Origin: Sediminibacterium sp. | GTDB lineage: Bacteria; Bacteroidota; Bacteroidia; B-17B0; Aurantibacillaceae | Assembly (NCBI GenBank): GCA_030054095.1 | Contig: JASGCO010000026.1 | Coordinates: 1 to 56,363, forward strand | Direction of reading: 5' to 3' | DNA: 56,363 nt | In this document: piece after piece, positions 9,101 to 17,345 of the stretch | Layout: each line of letters begins with the position of its first letter | Numbering within the stretch: the first letter of the stretch is position 1 | The notes under the pieces: model-generated | Databases searched by the model: none | Told to the model about the DNA's origin: nothing | Seen by the model: only the letters and a program-made list of their open reading frames with translations | Translations under genes and position numbers: made by a program

Positions 9101-9595
9101 TGTAAACAAACTCCAGGTTGTAGCCCCATCCGTAGTTCGCCCGCGAGAATGACCGAGTTGTGTACGCCGCAGGGTGAGCGAATCTAAAATGACAAATGCG
9201 GGGCTTGAAAAAATAATTTTATCGCCATTGCATTGCTTTAAGTTAAAATTAGTGTGCAGATTAGCACCTGTATTAATGCCTCTGCCCGAGGCCCAGATTC
9301 TTAAATAGCTATTCCCGTTAATGGTAACGTTACCAAACGTAAACTTACCGGGATTGTTAGCCTTATCGCTTAGGCGATAGCCACTTAAGTTAACAGGTGC
9401 AGCAGACGTATTGTATAGCTCAATAAAATCCTCGGCGCTTCCAAAATTATCGGTAAAGACACTTAGATTAGAGGTTGAATATTCGTTAATAACTACTTGT
9501 GCAGAAAGTGTATTCACCACTAATAAAAATAACAGCACTCTGACATAGGTTTTGGTTGAGTGTATTTTTACTGAAATTTTCTTTACTAATTTCAT
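6149..9595 (-). CDS. Giant surface protein: lamin-tail, CotH kinase and CHU_C domains
   Basis: 1148 aa. Signal peptide 1-33. Domain order: lamin-tail domain ~34-165 (VVINEYSTSN, DFIELYN, NLSGYRLSDKANN); chitobiase/FN3-like module ~184-262 (RYTTNGSTPN); CotH protein-kinase-like domain ~268-650 with RLIIKAA near 356-361, YWGVYDLREKVDDDDF at 414-429 and YTLWDCDATF at 530-539; an InlB-B-like repeat ~670-750; several PKD/Ig-like modules carrying CSGKSVQL and CKGEKASF motifs; and a C-terminal gliding-motility-associated (CHU_C, T9SS type B) domain from ~1060, NSFTPNGDGLNDVF. CotH enzymes phosphorylate spore-coat proteins in Bacillus; the substrate of secreted Bacteroidota versions is unknown. Probably exported through the type IX system. 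Confidence 0.87.
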   Translation of the reverse strand: MKLVKKISVKIHSTKTYVRVLLFLLVVNTLSAQVVINEYSTSNLSVFTDNFGSAEDFIELYNTSAAPVNLSGYRLSDKANNPGKFTFGNVTINGNSYLRIWASGRGINTGANLHTNFNLKQCNGDKIIFSSPAFVILDSLTLRRTQLGHSRGRTTDGATTWSLFTTPTPNASNNTSTPYLSYAPTPTLSVGPGFYTSAQTVSLPNLGPGFTVRYTTNGSTPNPASTLYTAPIAVPTTSVIRARAFSTNTLILPSFVESNTYFINVNHSIEVVSIFADNITNLMAGSVVVPQTGLEYFDANGVFKTEAFGQTNKHGNDSWAYPQRGIDFIARDEFGYSDAIKHKIFNSKSRNKFQRLIIKAAANDNYPFEGNSTPTNLGGAHIRDAYVHTVSQKSKLHLDERTWAPAILYVNGRYWGVYDLREKVDDDDFTEFYHNTKKDSLQFLQTWGGTWAAYGGPQAPTDWATLRNFITSNSMVNPANYNYVSSVFDTQSLADYVILNSYVVSMDWLNWNTAWWRGINYQASKKKWRYTLWDCDATFSHYINYTNIPNTSYNANPCDPQSLNNPGNQGHIPILNALMTNPTFKQYYVMRYFDLLNTGLSCTRMIQVLDSMILKITPEMPRQITRWGGTMGAWQQNVTDLRNFILKRCDSVKTGFNGCYNVTGPYKITVKTVPANAGFVAFNSLTLTTFPWVGSYPGTLPNLATALPNPNYCFTHWTTSSGVILPNTAVPSISLTLTANDTLTAHFAINQTLTAVPASTTICSGKSVQLEVQDGFEYAWTPTIGLSCTTCSNPIASPLVSTVYSVSPHACTGVKQITVNVVQSPNLQLTASTLTLCLSKTFTSQIVATGAQSYSWVPHNSINSLNQNQIIVSPTVSTTYTVNGVNSQGALDCPEQARITIVVAPQIIAGVNPNVAICKGEKASFTAYGGTNYNWSPPDGLNTTTLSSVVSSATSGMVYTVNVSKPGYCSDIATTTLTVHDLPKVNAGKDTTYNIDDKIILTAEGTGSIAWIGGEDIACKDCPQTQIYPKRDACYIAEATNEFGCKVSDQVCIVVTKNWGIYIPNSFTPNGDGLNDVFQIYGNSLLEIKMDIYDRWGQLLFTSNNIENSWDGTFKNVPCEVGIYNYRIVYKGVDNKSNEKTGSITLIR

Positions 9596-9765
9596 TTGAC
9601 TTAATATTATTTTTAAATATAACTTATTTTAGTAACAATTAATTTACATTTAAGGGGTAAGTTTTGAGGTTTATGGAGAAATAATTCACATAGAAATGCA
9701 ATTTTGACAAGACAATATTAAGATTCCCTAAAAAGATACCATTCTTATGTCATTTTCATTGGGGT

Positions 9766-10425
9766 TTAGCCTCGGCCTTTAATTATGGTTGACGTTTTAC
9801 TTTTTACTTTCGTTAATAGATTTACCGCAAGTTGTTTGCCCCAATTAGTAGGTAGGTTCAGTGCCTTTTCTTTATCAAACAAGCTAATGGACGTTTTTAA
9901 AAGACCTTCAACTGTTTTTTGCTTTTTAATTCTATTGAAATGATAAATGTAAAACGCGTACACCAAATTTGCCCGCGCGCTTTGTTTGTTTGTTGAATAG
10001 AAATGTTCAATTTCTTTTTCCGCATCCATTAAGTTGCCGCCCTCAGTCTTGTTTGCTTTTAAAACAATTATTTTTTGAAAGAGTTTAATGACCTTGATCT
10101 CGTTACCAAAACGGAAAGCGGTATCTATATTAGTAAGTTGGGTTTGCGTATTTGTTATATAATTTAACGCGTTTGCGGGATCAGTTTCTAAAGTTAAATA
10201 CGCCAATTTAGTTTGGTTTAAAACAGTGTAAAATAGTATGGAACTATCAGTTGGAGTGCCCTTTAATAATCGCTCATAGGTATACTGACAGGATTGAAGC
10301 ATGTCCGCGCTTTCGCTTGTGTCGGTAATGGTTTTGCTTACAAAGAACGCACTTTCGGTAAACGTTTGCCCCCAGGTGGAGTTAACGCAAACCCACAACA
10401 TTAAAACGGTAAAAACTGACTGCAT
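9766..10425 (-). CDS. Secreted orphan protein, helical
   Basis: 219 aa. Signal peptide MQSVFTVLMLWVCVNSTWGQ. The mature part is mostly amphipathic helix (SESADMLQSCQYTYERLLKG, LNYITNTQTQLTNIDTAFRF, ANLVYAFYIYHFNRIKKQ), in the manner of TPR-like or helical periplasmic proteins. No known family is recognised. It lies divergently from the lipoprotein/DUF2490 pair, with 154 bases of AT-rich intergenic DNA between. Confidence 0.6.
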   Translation of the reverse strand: MQSVFTVLMLWVCVNSTWGQTFTESAFFVSKTITDTSESADMLQSCQYTYERLLKGTPTDSSILFYTVLNQTKLAYLTLETDPANALNYITNTQTQLTNIDTAFRFGNEIKVIKLFQKIIVLKANKTEGGNLMDAEKEIEHFYSTNKQSARANLVYAFYIYHFNRIKKQKTVEGLLKTSISLFDKEKALNLPTNWGKQLAVNLLTKVKSKTSTIIKGRG

Positions 10426-10579
10426 AAAACGACTACAAACAAATTGTTAAATCCTGCCATTAAAGGCGTTAAACAGATTCAACATTTAATAATTTAATAT
10501 ATTTAATATAAATTTAACCATTTAACACTAATTTGACATCGTTAATGCGGTCGTTTGAAAAAATAATTTCTGTTACATT

Positions 10580-10993
10580 ATGCACTCATTTACAAAAATC
10601 TTTCTCAACCTAACTTTAGGTTGTTTTATAGCGGTGGTTTTTATTAGTTGTAAAAAGCAACCAGGCGAAGGTGGATTTGCAACGATTAAAGGACGACTTT
10701 ACGTTAAAAATTACGATCCTACTTTTACAGTATTGTTGTCTGAATATTATTTGCCGGGAGAATTTGTATATATTAAATACGGCGATAATAATGAAGTGGG
10801 GGATAACGTTAGAACCACTAACGATGGCACTTTTACATTTAATTATTTGCGCAAGGGAAAATACAAGGTATATGCTATTGGTAAAGATAACTCAAAACCC
10901 TCTTTAAATATACCTAAGGAAACGTTGGTAGAGATCGAGATTAAAGAAAAAAAACAAGTTGTTAATCTGAGTGATTTAGTAATTATTAAATAA
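10580..10993 (+). CDS. Small lipoprotein with carboxypeptidase-regulatory-like fold
   Basis: 137 aa. Lipoprotein signal with lipobox FISC (Cys24) followed by KKQPGE. The mature part (GGFATIKGRLYVKNYD ... NVRTTNDGTFTFNYLRKGKYKVYAIGKDN) looks like a transthyretin-like/carboxypeptidase-regulatory beta-sandwich, often found on outer-membrane-associated Bacteroidota proteins. It probably sits on the periplasmic side of the outer membrane. Its stop codon is 2 bases before the TTG start of the DUF2490 gene, so the two are translationally close and probably work together. Confidence 0.78.
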   Translation: MHSFTKIFLNLTLGCFIAVVFISCKKQPGEGGFATIKGRLYVKNYDPTFTVLLSEYYLPGEFVYIKYGDNNEVGDNVRTTNDGTFTFNYLRKGKYKVYAIGKDNSKPSLNIPKETLVEIEIKEKKQVVNLSDLVIIK

Positions 10994-10995
10994 AC

Positions 10996-11685
10996 TTGAA
11001 GAAGTACTGTATTATAATCACTTCATTTTTACTGATCAGTCTTCAGACGTTTGCTCAAGTAGAAAAAGATGCTGGGTTGTGGACTACGTTCACCTTGCAG
11101 AAAAAAGTAACAAAGCAAATTCAACTTGTTGTTGATCAGGAGTTCCGGTTACGCGAAAATTTTCAGCGCATCAATTTATTTTATACAAATATTGGTGTCG
11201 ATTTTAAATTCAATAAGTACTTTAAATTAAGCCCTTCTTACAGGGCTATTCAAAAAATGAGACTGAACACTACGCTAAGCTACCGCCACAGACTAAGTTT
11301 AGATGCCACCCTTAAAAAGAAGTTTAATAAAGTGACATTGGCAGAAAGGATCAGGTATCAGATTGAAGTGCAGGATGTATTAACCAGTGTTAAAGGTAAA
11401 TTGCCGGAACAGTTTTTACGGTTTAAAACCGATGTAAAGTACGCCTTAACCGATAAAATTACACCGTTTGTTTCGTGCGAGCTAAGGTATCAGATCCGCT
11501 CATGGCGGGGCGATGATATGTTTTATAACAATGGGTTTCACAGAGTAAGAAATATTATTGGCGTAGACTATGAGTTGAATTACAAACATAGTTTTACCGT
11601 TTATTACCTAATACAGAATGAGTTTGCTATTTCAAACTTAGAAAACATTTACATTGTTGGTCTGGCATACACGTTTAGTTTATAG
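10996..11685 (+). CDS. DUF2490 outer-membrane beta-barrel protein (TTG start)
   Basis: 229 aa. Signal peptide MKKYCIIITSFLLISLQTFAQ, then EKDAGLWTTFTLQKKVTKQIQLVVDQEFRLRENFQRINLFYTNIGVDFKFNKYFKLSPSYR in the style of DUF2490, a family of predicted outer-membrane barrels. The alternating strands continue to the C-terminal aromatic end YTFSL. Only TTG at 10996 can supply the signal peptide: the next in-frame ATG is around residue 87. The start lies 2 bases after the upstream lipoprotein stop, suggesting coupled translation. Role unknown. Confidence 0.78.
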   Translation: MKKYCIIITSFLLISLQTFAQVEKDAGLWTTFTLQKKVTKQIQLVVDQEFRLRENFQRINLFYTNIGVDFKFNKYFKLSPSYRAIQKMRLNTTLSYRHRLSLDATLKKKFNKVTLAERIRYQIEVQDVLTSVKGKLPEQFLRFKTDVKYALTDKITPFVSCELRYQIRSWRGDDMFYNNGFHRVRNIIGVDYELNYKHSFTVYYLIQNEFAISNLENIYIVGLAYTFSL

Positions 11686-11725
11686 TGCCTGTAAGGATTC
11701 GAAATAAGTCTGGTGTTGCGATAAC

Positions 11726-11749
11726 GAATGGTTATCCGAAAAACCATTC
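11726..11749. terminator. Hairpin between convergent genes
   Basis: GAATGGTT (11726-11733) is exactly complementary to AACCATTC (11742-11749), with loop ATCCGAAA. It lies midway between the convergent ends of the DUF2490 gene and the LytTR regulator. No T-run follows on either strand, so it may be a processing or pausing hairpin rather than a full intrinsic terminator. Confidence 0.5.
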
Positions 11750-11766
11750 CGTTGTATAACCGGAAT

Positions 11767-12519
11767 TTAACGGCCTTTTTCGAACTTATCCATCAACTCG
11801 TCTTTTTTGTTGGGCGATACATCAATAACAGAGCCATCGCTCATGGTTAACTGCCCGCCTTTACCGCGGGTGTATTTTACAATGTGATCGAGGTTAATAA
11901 GGTGCGATTTATGTACGCGCATAAACCCCGAATCCGCTAAAAGTTCTTCGTAAAAGCGCAGGGGGCGACAAATCATTTTTTTGCTTTTACCGCTGAAATG
12001 GAAATCGGTAAAGTTGTCGTTGGCTTTACAATGTACAATGTCTTTAATTTGAACAACTTCAAAACCATCCTGTAAAGGGAGCACCATTTTATGTAAACTG
12101 GCCTGAGGGGTTTTTATATTTTCGAGCAATACCCTTGTATGTGTGGCCACCTGTTGTTTGCTCCGGTTTTGTTTAATTTTATCTATGGCCGTAATTAATT
12201 CATCAATACTAACCGGTTTTAAAATGTAGTAGGCGGCACTGTAATTAAGGGCTTTAATGGCGTAGTGACTAAAAGCGGTTACAAAAATAGTATCGAAGGT
12301 AATGCTACCTGCTTGTTCAAGCAGATCGAACCCATTTGCTTTTGGCATTTCCACATCCAGAAACACAATGTCGGGCTGGTGCTGTTGTATGGCCAGCAGG
12401 CCTTCACTTACTGAGGCTGTAGCGGCACAAAGCTGTACATCGGGGCAATATTTAAGCAGGTAGCCCGATAGGATGTCGCGGCTAATGGTTTCGTCTTCTA
12501 CAATTATGGCTTTAAGCAT
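11767..12519 (-). CDS. LytTR-family response regulator
   Basis: 250 aa. Receiver domain 1-~120: acidic pair Glu8/Asp9, phospho-acceptor Asp55 in IVFLDVEMPK, switch Thr in IFVTAF, and Lys in YYILKPVS. A C-terminal LytTR DNA-binding domain at ~150-248 contains VVQIKDIVHCKANDNFTDFHF and FMRVHKSHLINLDHIVKYTRGKGGQLTM. The partner kinase gene overlaps it by 8 bases upstream, so this is a canonical LytS/LytR-type two-component pair. LytTR proteins bind paired imperfect repeats upstream of targets; none could be identified here. Targets are unknown; the neighbouring lipoprotein/DUF2490 pair is a guess. Confidence 0.93.
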   Translation of the reverse strand: MLKAIIVEDETISRDILSGYLLKYCPDVQLCAATASVSEGLLAIQQHQPDIVFLDVEMPKANGFDLLEQAGSITFDTIFVTAFSHYAIKALNYSAAYYILKPVSIDELITAIDKIKQNRSKQQVATHTRVLLENIKTPQASLHKMVLPLQDGFEVVQIKDIVHCKANDNFTDFHFSGKSKKMICRPLRFYEELLADSGFMRVHKSHLINLDHIVKYTRGKGGQLTMSDGSVIDVSPNKKDELMDKFEKGR

Positions 12520-14584
12520 GTTTACTAACGTGTTTGGGTAGCATTAATACAACTTTAGTACCTTTCTGGGCTGCATGTTCGTTGGCGTCGGAAATGCTGA
12601 CTTGTATGTTGATGTTAAATAGTTCATTTAAAATGCGGATGCGGTTGTCAATGTTTTGCATGCCGGTAGAGTGCTGCTGTTTCTGGTGTTTGGTTTTTAA
12701 TTCCTGCGATTTTTGACGGCCAATGCCATTATCGGTAATGCTGACACACAGTCCCTCATCGGTTTTCCGGAAATCAATTTGAAGCAGACCAATGGTATCG
12801 GTGTACCGCAAGCCATGCCATACAGCGTTTTCGATAAAGGGCTGTATAATCATTGGCGGAATTTCAAAATCGGAAGTATCAAGCGCCTCATCTACCTGAA
12901 ATGTATAATTAAAATGATCTTTAAAGCGCGCGTGCTCAAGTTGTACGTATAACTTCAATAGTTCTATTTCTTCGTTCAGCGGAATAAAATCGTGCTTGGA
13001 AGTTTCCATCACCGCCCGCATGAGTTTAGAAAAGTCAGAGAGGTATTTATTAGCGGCGCGTTCATCGTTTTGAGATATGTAATGGTTTACAGCATTAAGC
13101 GCGTTAAAAATAAAATGCGGATTCATTTGACCACGAAGCGATTTAATGGCCAGTAGTTGATTGGCCCGGCGCTTATCGCGTGCGCTTTTCAGAATGAGCA
13201 GAATGCTGCCAATCAGGAACAACGTAACCAGTGCCAGGGTGCCAATGACGCTGTTGCGTGTGGATAGTTCGTCGTTTTTTAATTGCTGATCCTGTTTCAG
13301 GATTTGAATGGACTGCTGATTGAGCGCTCTTTCTTTTTCGAGCAGATCGACTTTCTGTTGATTTTTTCCTATTTCACGGCTTAGTTCAAGGGCCTGGTCG
13401 AGTTCGCGTTTACGGATACGTTTAATGCTATCCTGAATTTGTACAAAGGTTTCCAGAAACATCAGCGCCTTTTCGCTATCCCCTTTTTTTACATATTCCT
13501 GGGCCAGTAGTTTGTAGGCACCGGCCATGCTTTCAAGATCATTACTGCTTTTAAAAAGGCTATTGTCGAGTATCAGTTTGCCACCTTTTCCGAGTAGCAG
13601 GCCTTTTTCGAGAAACGGAATGGCCTTGTCTGATTCGTTATTGCTAACGTAGGCTTTGCCGATTTCGGTATTCTGAAAGGCGGCTTCTTTAGTGTTGGAA
13701 AGTTTGGTTTGGCTTACGTCAATACTGTTGTTACGTACTTCCAGTTCTTTGGTGATGTTTTTTTGCTGACGGAAGATTTGGGCCAGCTGGTTATTGATGT
13801 AAACGATGAGTTCTACATTTCCTGATTTTTCGGCATATTGCCGCGCCATGTTTAAATACTCTATGGCTTTTTTGTCGTTGCGGGTTTGCTGGTGGGCAGT
13901 AGCCAGGCGCAGGTAGGTTTGCCCAATACCTTCGTTATTGCCGGTTTCCTGTTCCTGGGTAAGAATATCGTTAAGTTCGTTGATGGCTTCGTTGCGTTTA
14001 CCTTGTTTTAGCAATACGTCGGCCATTATCCGCTTTACTTCAAAGAGTTCTGTTTTATTAGATCCGGCAAAAGGTGTTTCGAGGCAGCGCGCAATGGCGT
14101 TAGATGCTTCGCCGGTAAGGTTTTGTTCGAGGTAAGAAATGGCTTGTGCTTTGTAGGTGAGGAACCGGAGGCGTTGTACATTAGATGTCGCTGTTTCCGC
14201 TTTGCGTTTTAGTTTCGAGCGCGAAGGGGTGGCTTGAAGCGTTGTAAGGCATTTCTGAAAGTTATCGAGGGCCAGATCGTGTTGCGAGAGGTACTGTTGT
14301 ATGGTGCCTAATACGTAATAGGATTCGGCTTCCCCTTCTGTGTTTTTATCTTCCAGACTGAGTTCGATGGCTTTGTTTACCTTGTCAATGGCTCGCAAAG
14401 GCGTTTTATGACTCAGGAGCCGGGCTGAATCGAGGTACAACTGAATGGCTTTTTTATTTTGCGACTGGTAAAATTTTGGAATACTGTTACTTTGTATCTG
14501 AGCCTTGACGCAAAAGGTAATCAGCAAACTCATTGACCAGAGTATGCGTTTGATGTGATCGTTACCGGAACGGCGTCTATTCAT
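12512..14584 (-). CDS. TPR-containing sensor histidine kinase, LytS/YehU type
   Basis: 690 aa. Signal-like segment at residues 12-30, then about 350 residues of TPR repeats forming a predicted periplasmic sensor (AESYYVLGTIQQYLSQHDLALDNFQKCL and similar). A coiled coil follows at ~385-440, a single membrane helix at ~445-467 (VIGTLALVTLFLIGSILLIL), then the PF06580 His_kinase domain beginning SLRGQMNPHFIFNALNAVNHY with the phospho-acceptor His in NPHFIFN. The HATPase follows (IIQPFIENAVWHGL; ITDNGIG). Its 3' end overlaps the start of the regulator gene by 8 bases. This architecture is common in Bacteroidota; the signal sensed by the TPR domain is unknown. Confidence 0.92.
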   Translation of the reverse strand: MNRRRSGNDHIKRILWSMSLLITFCVKAQIQSNSIPKFYQSQNKKAIQLYLDSARLLSHKTPLRAIDKVNKAIELSLEDKNTEGEAESYYVLGTIQQYLSQHDLALDNFQKCLTTLQATPSRSKLKRKAETATSNVQRLRFLTYKAQAISYLEQNLTGEASNAIARCLETPFAGSNKTELFEVKRIMADVLLKQGKRNEAINELNDILTQEQETGNNEGIGQTYLRLATAHQQTRNDKKAIEYLNMARQYAEKSGNVELIVYINNQLAQIFRQQKNITKELEVRNNSIDVSQTKLSNTKEAAFQNTEIGKAYVSNNESDKAIPFLEKGLLLGKGGKLILDNSLFKSSNDLESMAGAYKLLAQEYVKKGDSEKALMFLETFVQIQDSIKRIRKRELDQALELSREIGKNQQKVDLLEKERALNQQSIQILKQDQQLKNDELSTRNSVIGTLALVTLFLIGSILLILKSARDKRRANQLLAIKSLRGQMNPHFIFNALNAVNHYISQNDERAANKYLSDFSKLMRAVMETSKHDFIPLNEEIELLKLYVQLEHARFKDHFNYTFQVDEALDTSDFEIPPMIIQPFIENAVWHGLRYTDTIGLLQIDFRKTDEGLCVSITDNGIGRQKSQELKTKHQKQQHSTGMQNIDNRIRILNELFNINIQVSISDANEHAAQKGTKVVLMLPKHVSKHA

Positions 14585-14888
14585 GCGCAGCGTGTAGTTT
14601 AATGGCTATTGAAAGTGGTGGTATTATTTTTTGTGTACAACTTACCACTTTCTGAACGTTTATGAGTTCAAACATAGTAAGGATTAGGGACATACAAAAA
14701 TTTACCAGGCCCTAAAGTGGCGTCTTGCTGCCAGAAAACAGGTCTGTTTTTACCGTTTTACCCTCCGGGGATTCGTTTTCACCAAGTCAAAACTTAGGTT
14801 AACGGAGTTCTGGTTTTATTCAGGAAAGGATGGATATAATTTTGAAGCGTACAGTAGATGATTTATTAACCTTTAATTGTTTTAACGG
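14585..14888. other. Divergent intergenic region
   Basis: 304 bases between the start codons of the sensor kinase (minus) and the von Willebrand protein (plus), so it must hold both promoters. No exact TAnnTTTG box was found on either strand, and no repeat or strong hairpin was recognised. Confidence 0.5.
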
Positions 14889-16097
14889 ATGACCACATTA
14901 ACTAAATTACTCGGGGTATCGGTCGTACTGACCGGAACCTCCATTTTGAGTTTGTCCTGTATGCGTTTCCCTTCGGCAGATAACCGATTGCACGACGCGA
15001 CGTTAACATCACAGATGGCGATTTCTGAATCAACAGCAGTAAAGCTTCCAGCCCGCCGTAAAATTAAAATTGCTTTGTTGCTCGATACCAGTAATAGTAT
15101 GGACGGGCTAATTGACCAGGCCAAGGCACAATTATGGAAACTGCTGAATGAACTGATGTTGGCAAAGGATGGAGACGAAAAACCGGAACTGGAAATCGCC
15201 TTGTATGAGTATGGAAACGATGGCTTGCCCGGATCAGAAGGATACATCCGTCAGGTAACAACGTTTACAAACGATCTGGATTTGGTATCGCAACAATTGT
15301 TTGCGTTAACAACAAATGGCGGGTCAGAGTTTTGCGGGCAGGTAATTGCAAATGCCACGCGGCAACTGGAGTGGGCAAAGGACAGTTCGCTGCAAATGAT
15401 TTTTATTGCAGGAAACGAATCGTTTTATCAGGGACGCTCTGACGCGAAGCAGGCGTGTTTGAGTGCTACGGAGAAATCTATTTTCGTGAACACAATTTTT
15501 TGCGGCAGGCACGAAGAGGGCATTAACTCGGGTTGGAAAACCGGCGCCATGGCAGGAAACGGCAGCTACATGAGTATAGAACCTAACCTTAAAACTGAAT
15601 ATGTAGAAACACCCTACGATGCGGAGATTGCTGGCTTAAACGATCAGCTAAACGATACGTATGTCAGTTACGGATCTTTAGGAAAAGAGAAGAAAGCCAA
15701 TCAGCTGGCACAGGATAAAAACGCGGGAAGTTATGGACGGGCGAATGTTACCAGCAGGGTAGTTACCAAATCGGGGAAATTTTACAATAACGAGAAGTGG
15801 GATATGGTAGATGCTTCTAAACGGAAAGAGTTTGATGTATCTAAAGTGGCGGAGCAGGATTTACCGGATGAACTGAAAGGTAAAACAGTAGCGGAAAAGC
15901 AGGCCTATGTAGAGAAGAAGAAGCTGGCACGGGAACAGATCGCGGCAAAAATTTCGGAGTTAAATGTTAAACGGATGGCGTATATAGCGGAAAAAAATAA
16001 GGAAACCAAAGCGGAGCCTCAGTCGCTGGATGTAGCGATGATAAAGGCCATACATGACCAGGCGGCTAAATTAAATTTTGTATTCGAAAATAAATAA
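14889..16097 (+). CDS. von Willebrand factor A domain lipoprotein
   Basis: 402 aa. Signal peptide with lipobox LSLSC, probable lipidated Cys24. A vWA domain starts near residue 55: KIKIALLLDTSNSMDGLIDQAKAQLW carries the metal-ion-dependent adhesion site D-x-S-x-S. Continuation includes LEIALYEYGNDGL and TNGGSEFCGQVI. The C-terminal third is Lys/Glu-rich helix (VSKVAEQDLPDELKGKTVAEKQAYVEKKKLAREQIAAKI). vWA proteins bind protein ligands through Mg2+. This one probably acts at the outer surface or in the periplasm. It is the first gene of a probable three-gene unit (next gene 4 bases downstream). Confidence 0.85.
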   Translation: MTTLTKLLGVSVVLTGTSILSLSCMRFPSADNRLHDATLTSQMAISESTAVKLPARRKIKIALLLDTSNSMDGLIDQAKAQLWKLLNELMLAKDGDEKPELEIALYEYGNDGLPGSEGYIRQVTTFTNDLDLVSQQLFALTTNGGSEFCGQVIANATRQLEWAKDSSLQMIFIAGNESFYQGRSDAKQACLSATEKSIFVNTIFCGRHEEGINSGWKTGAMAGNGSYMSIEPNLKTEYVETPYDAEIAGLNDQLNDTYVSYGSLGKEKKANQLAQDKNAGSYGRANVTSRVVTKSGKFYNNEKWDMVDASKRKEFDVSKVAEQDLPDELKGKTVAEKQAYVEKKKLAREQIAAKISELNVKRMAYIAEKNKETKAEPQSLDVAMIKAIHDQAAKLNFVFENK

Positions 16098-16101
16098 GAG
16101 T

Positions 16102-16749
16102 ATGGTAGCTCACGTCCTGCATAAAGTATCGTTTTGGGCAATGACCCTTTTGGCCATGTTTTTATTTGCCACAACTTGTGTGTACTGGTCGTTTCGTCCG
16201 GATGTGAATTTTCTGCTGACCAAACAGGATCTGGTCGGGAATATTGTTTGGCGCACAGCGTTTTACATTCATATTTTGGGCGGAATGCTGTGTATTGCTT
16301 CCGGCCCGGTTCAGTTGTGGCGGTTTGTACGGGAGCGGTATCCGGCTTTGCACCGGGTGTTGGGTAGGGTGTATGTGCTGGCAGTATTAGGAATAGCTGC
16401 CCCCAGCGGTTTGTACATGGCCTTTTACGCCAACGGTGGTATGCCTGCGGGGTTAGGATTTATTGGTATGAGTGTGTTGTGGTTTTATACTACCTGGAAG
16501 GGGTTACAAACCATACGAAGGGGAGAGGTAGCCAATCACCGTGTATGGATGTGCCGGAGTTTTGCCATGACGTTTTCGGCGGTTACGCTTCGTTTGTGGG
16601 TGCCGTTACTGTCTTTGGGAACAGATCTGGAACCTGCTACGATTATTGTGTTAACGGCCTGGATCAGTTGGTTGTTCAATATGTTGGTATTGGAAGGAGT
16701 CTTTTTTATCAAAAACATTAAAACAGTTCATTATGAAGAGTATGTTTAA
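16102..16749 (+). CDS. DUF2306 integral membrane protein
   Basis: 215 aa from ATG 16102, 4 bases after the vWA stop. An upstream TTG at 16078 would add eight residues but lie inside the vWA gene, so ATG is preferred. Five to six hydrophobic helices: VSFWAMTLLAMFLFATTCVYW, AFYIHILGGMLCIASGPVQLW, VYVLAVLGIAAPSGLYMAFY, LGFIGMSVLWFYTTW and IIVLTAWISWLFNMLVLEGVFF. The HILGGM and ALHRVLGRVYVL motifs are typical of DUF2306, whose conserved histidines suggest haem or redox association, though its function is unknown. Confidence 0.85.
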   Translation: MVAHVLHKVSFWAMTLLAMFLFATTCVYWSFRPDVNFLLTKQDLVGNIVWRTAFYIHILGGMLCIASGPVQLWRFVRERYPALHRVLGRVYVLAVLGIAAPSGLYMAFYANGGMPAGLGFIGMSVLWFYTTWKGLQTIRRGEVANHRVWMCRSFAMTFSAVTLRLWVPLLSLGTDLEPATIIVLTAWISWLFNMLVLEGVFFIKNIKTVHYEEYV

Positions 16750-17206
16750 AAAAACAGCGATTGTTCCGCTTCTGGCAGCGGCAACGGTTTTGTTCAGTTC
16801 GTTTTATTCGGTTAAGGTGTCAGGGTCTAACCGTAAATGGGAGGAATACCAGAAGGTTTATAGTTTTTTAAACGAGCAGGTGTGTAACCGTTTTGAGGAT
16901 CAGCTGTTGCTGAAGGGCATGAAGGGTAAGGCCGGAATGTTTAGCCGTTGTCCGAGTGGTTACGAACCGAATTTCGCCATGCCTGCCGATTCGGTGCGGA
17001 CTGACCGCTACGTGAACGGAAAAATTGCGTATTACAGAGGTTGCTCGCCTAACCCCATTTGCGATTTTAAGGTGTGTGTGGATAAGCAATTCATTGTTGT
17101 AAGATCGCCGGGCTCAACGGTTTGGAGCAGTGTTGGCGATTGGATAGCACTACAAAACAGAAAAACAAACAAAACGGAAGTGCTGCAGAAACCGGCTCAG
17201 TTTTAA
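16733..17206 (+). CDS. Secreted cysteine-containing orphan protein
   Basis: 157 aa. The start ATG (16733) overlaps the DUF2306 gene by 17 bases; an alternative ATG at 16742 is equally possible. Signal peptide MFKKTAIVPLLAAATVLFSSF. The mature part has five Cys (VCNRFED, SRCPSGYEP, RGCSPNPICDF, KVCVDKQ), an odd number for simple disulfides. No family is recognised. The tight coupling to the vWA and DUF2306 genes suggests a shared envelope function. Confidence 0.7.
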   Translation: MKSMFKKTAIVPLLAAATVLFSSFYSVKVSGSNRKWEEYQKVYSFLNEQVCNRFEDQLLLKGMKGKAGMFSRCPSGYEPNFAMPADSVRTDRYVNGKIAYYRGCSPNPICDFKVCVDKQFIVVRSPGSTVWSSVGDWIALQNRKTNKTEVLQKPAQF

Positions 17207-17266
17207 AAGGGAGAACACAACCTCTGGTGCTGCAGGGTAGTACTACTTCGCGTTAGCGTCTGTTAT

Positions 17267-17294
17267 AAAAAAGGTACATTTAGTGCCTTTTTTT
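17267..17294 (+). terminator. Intrinsic terminator after the vWA-DUF2306 operon
   Basis: AAAAAAGGTAC (17267-17277) pairs with GTGCCTTTTTT (17283-17293, one G:T pair), loop ATTTA, followed by a T-run. It is A-rich on the left and T-rich on the right, so it can act in both directions, separating the plus-strand operon from the convergent SUKH-like gene. Confidence 0.8.
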
Positions 17295-17345
17295 GTTTTA
17301 GGAACAGGGGATTTTAATAAGCGCTAATTGGTCGTTCCGCAGGAA

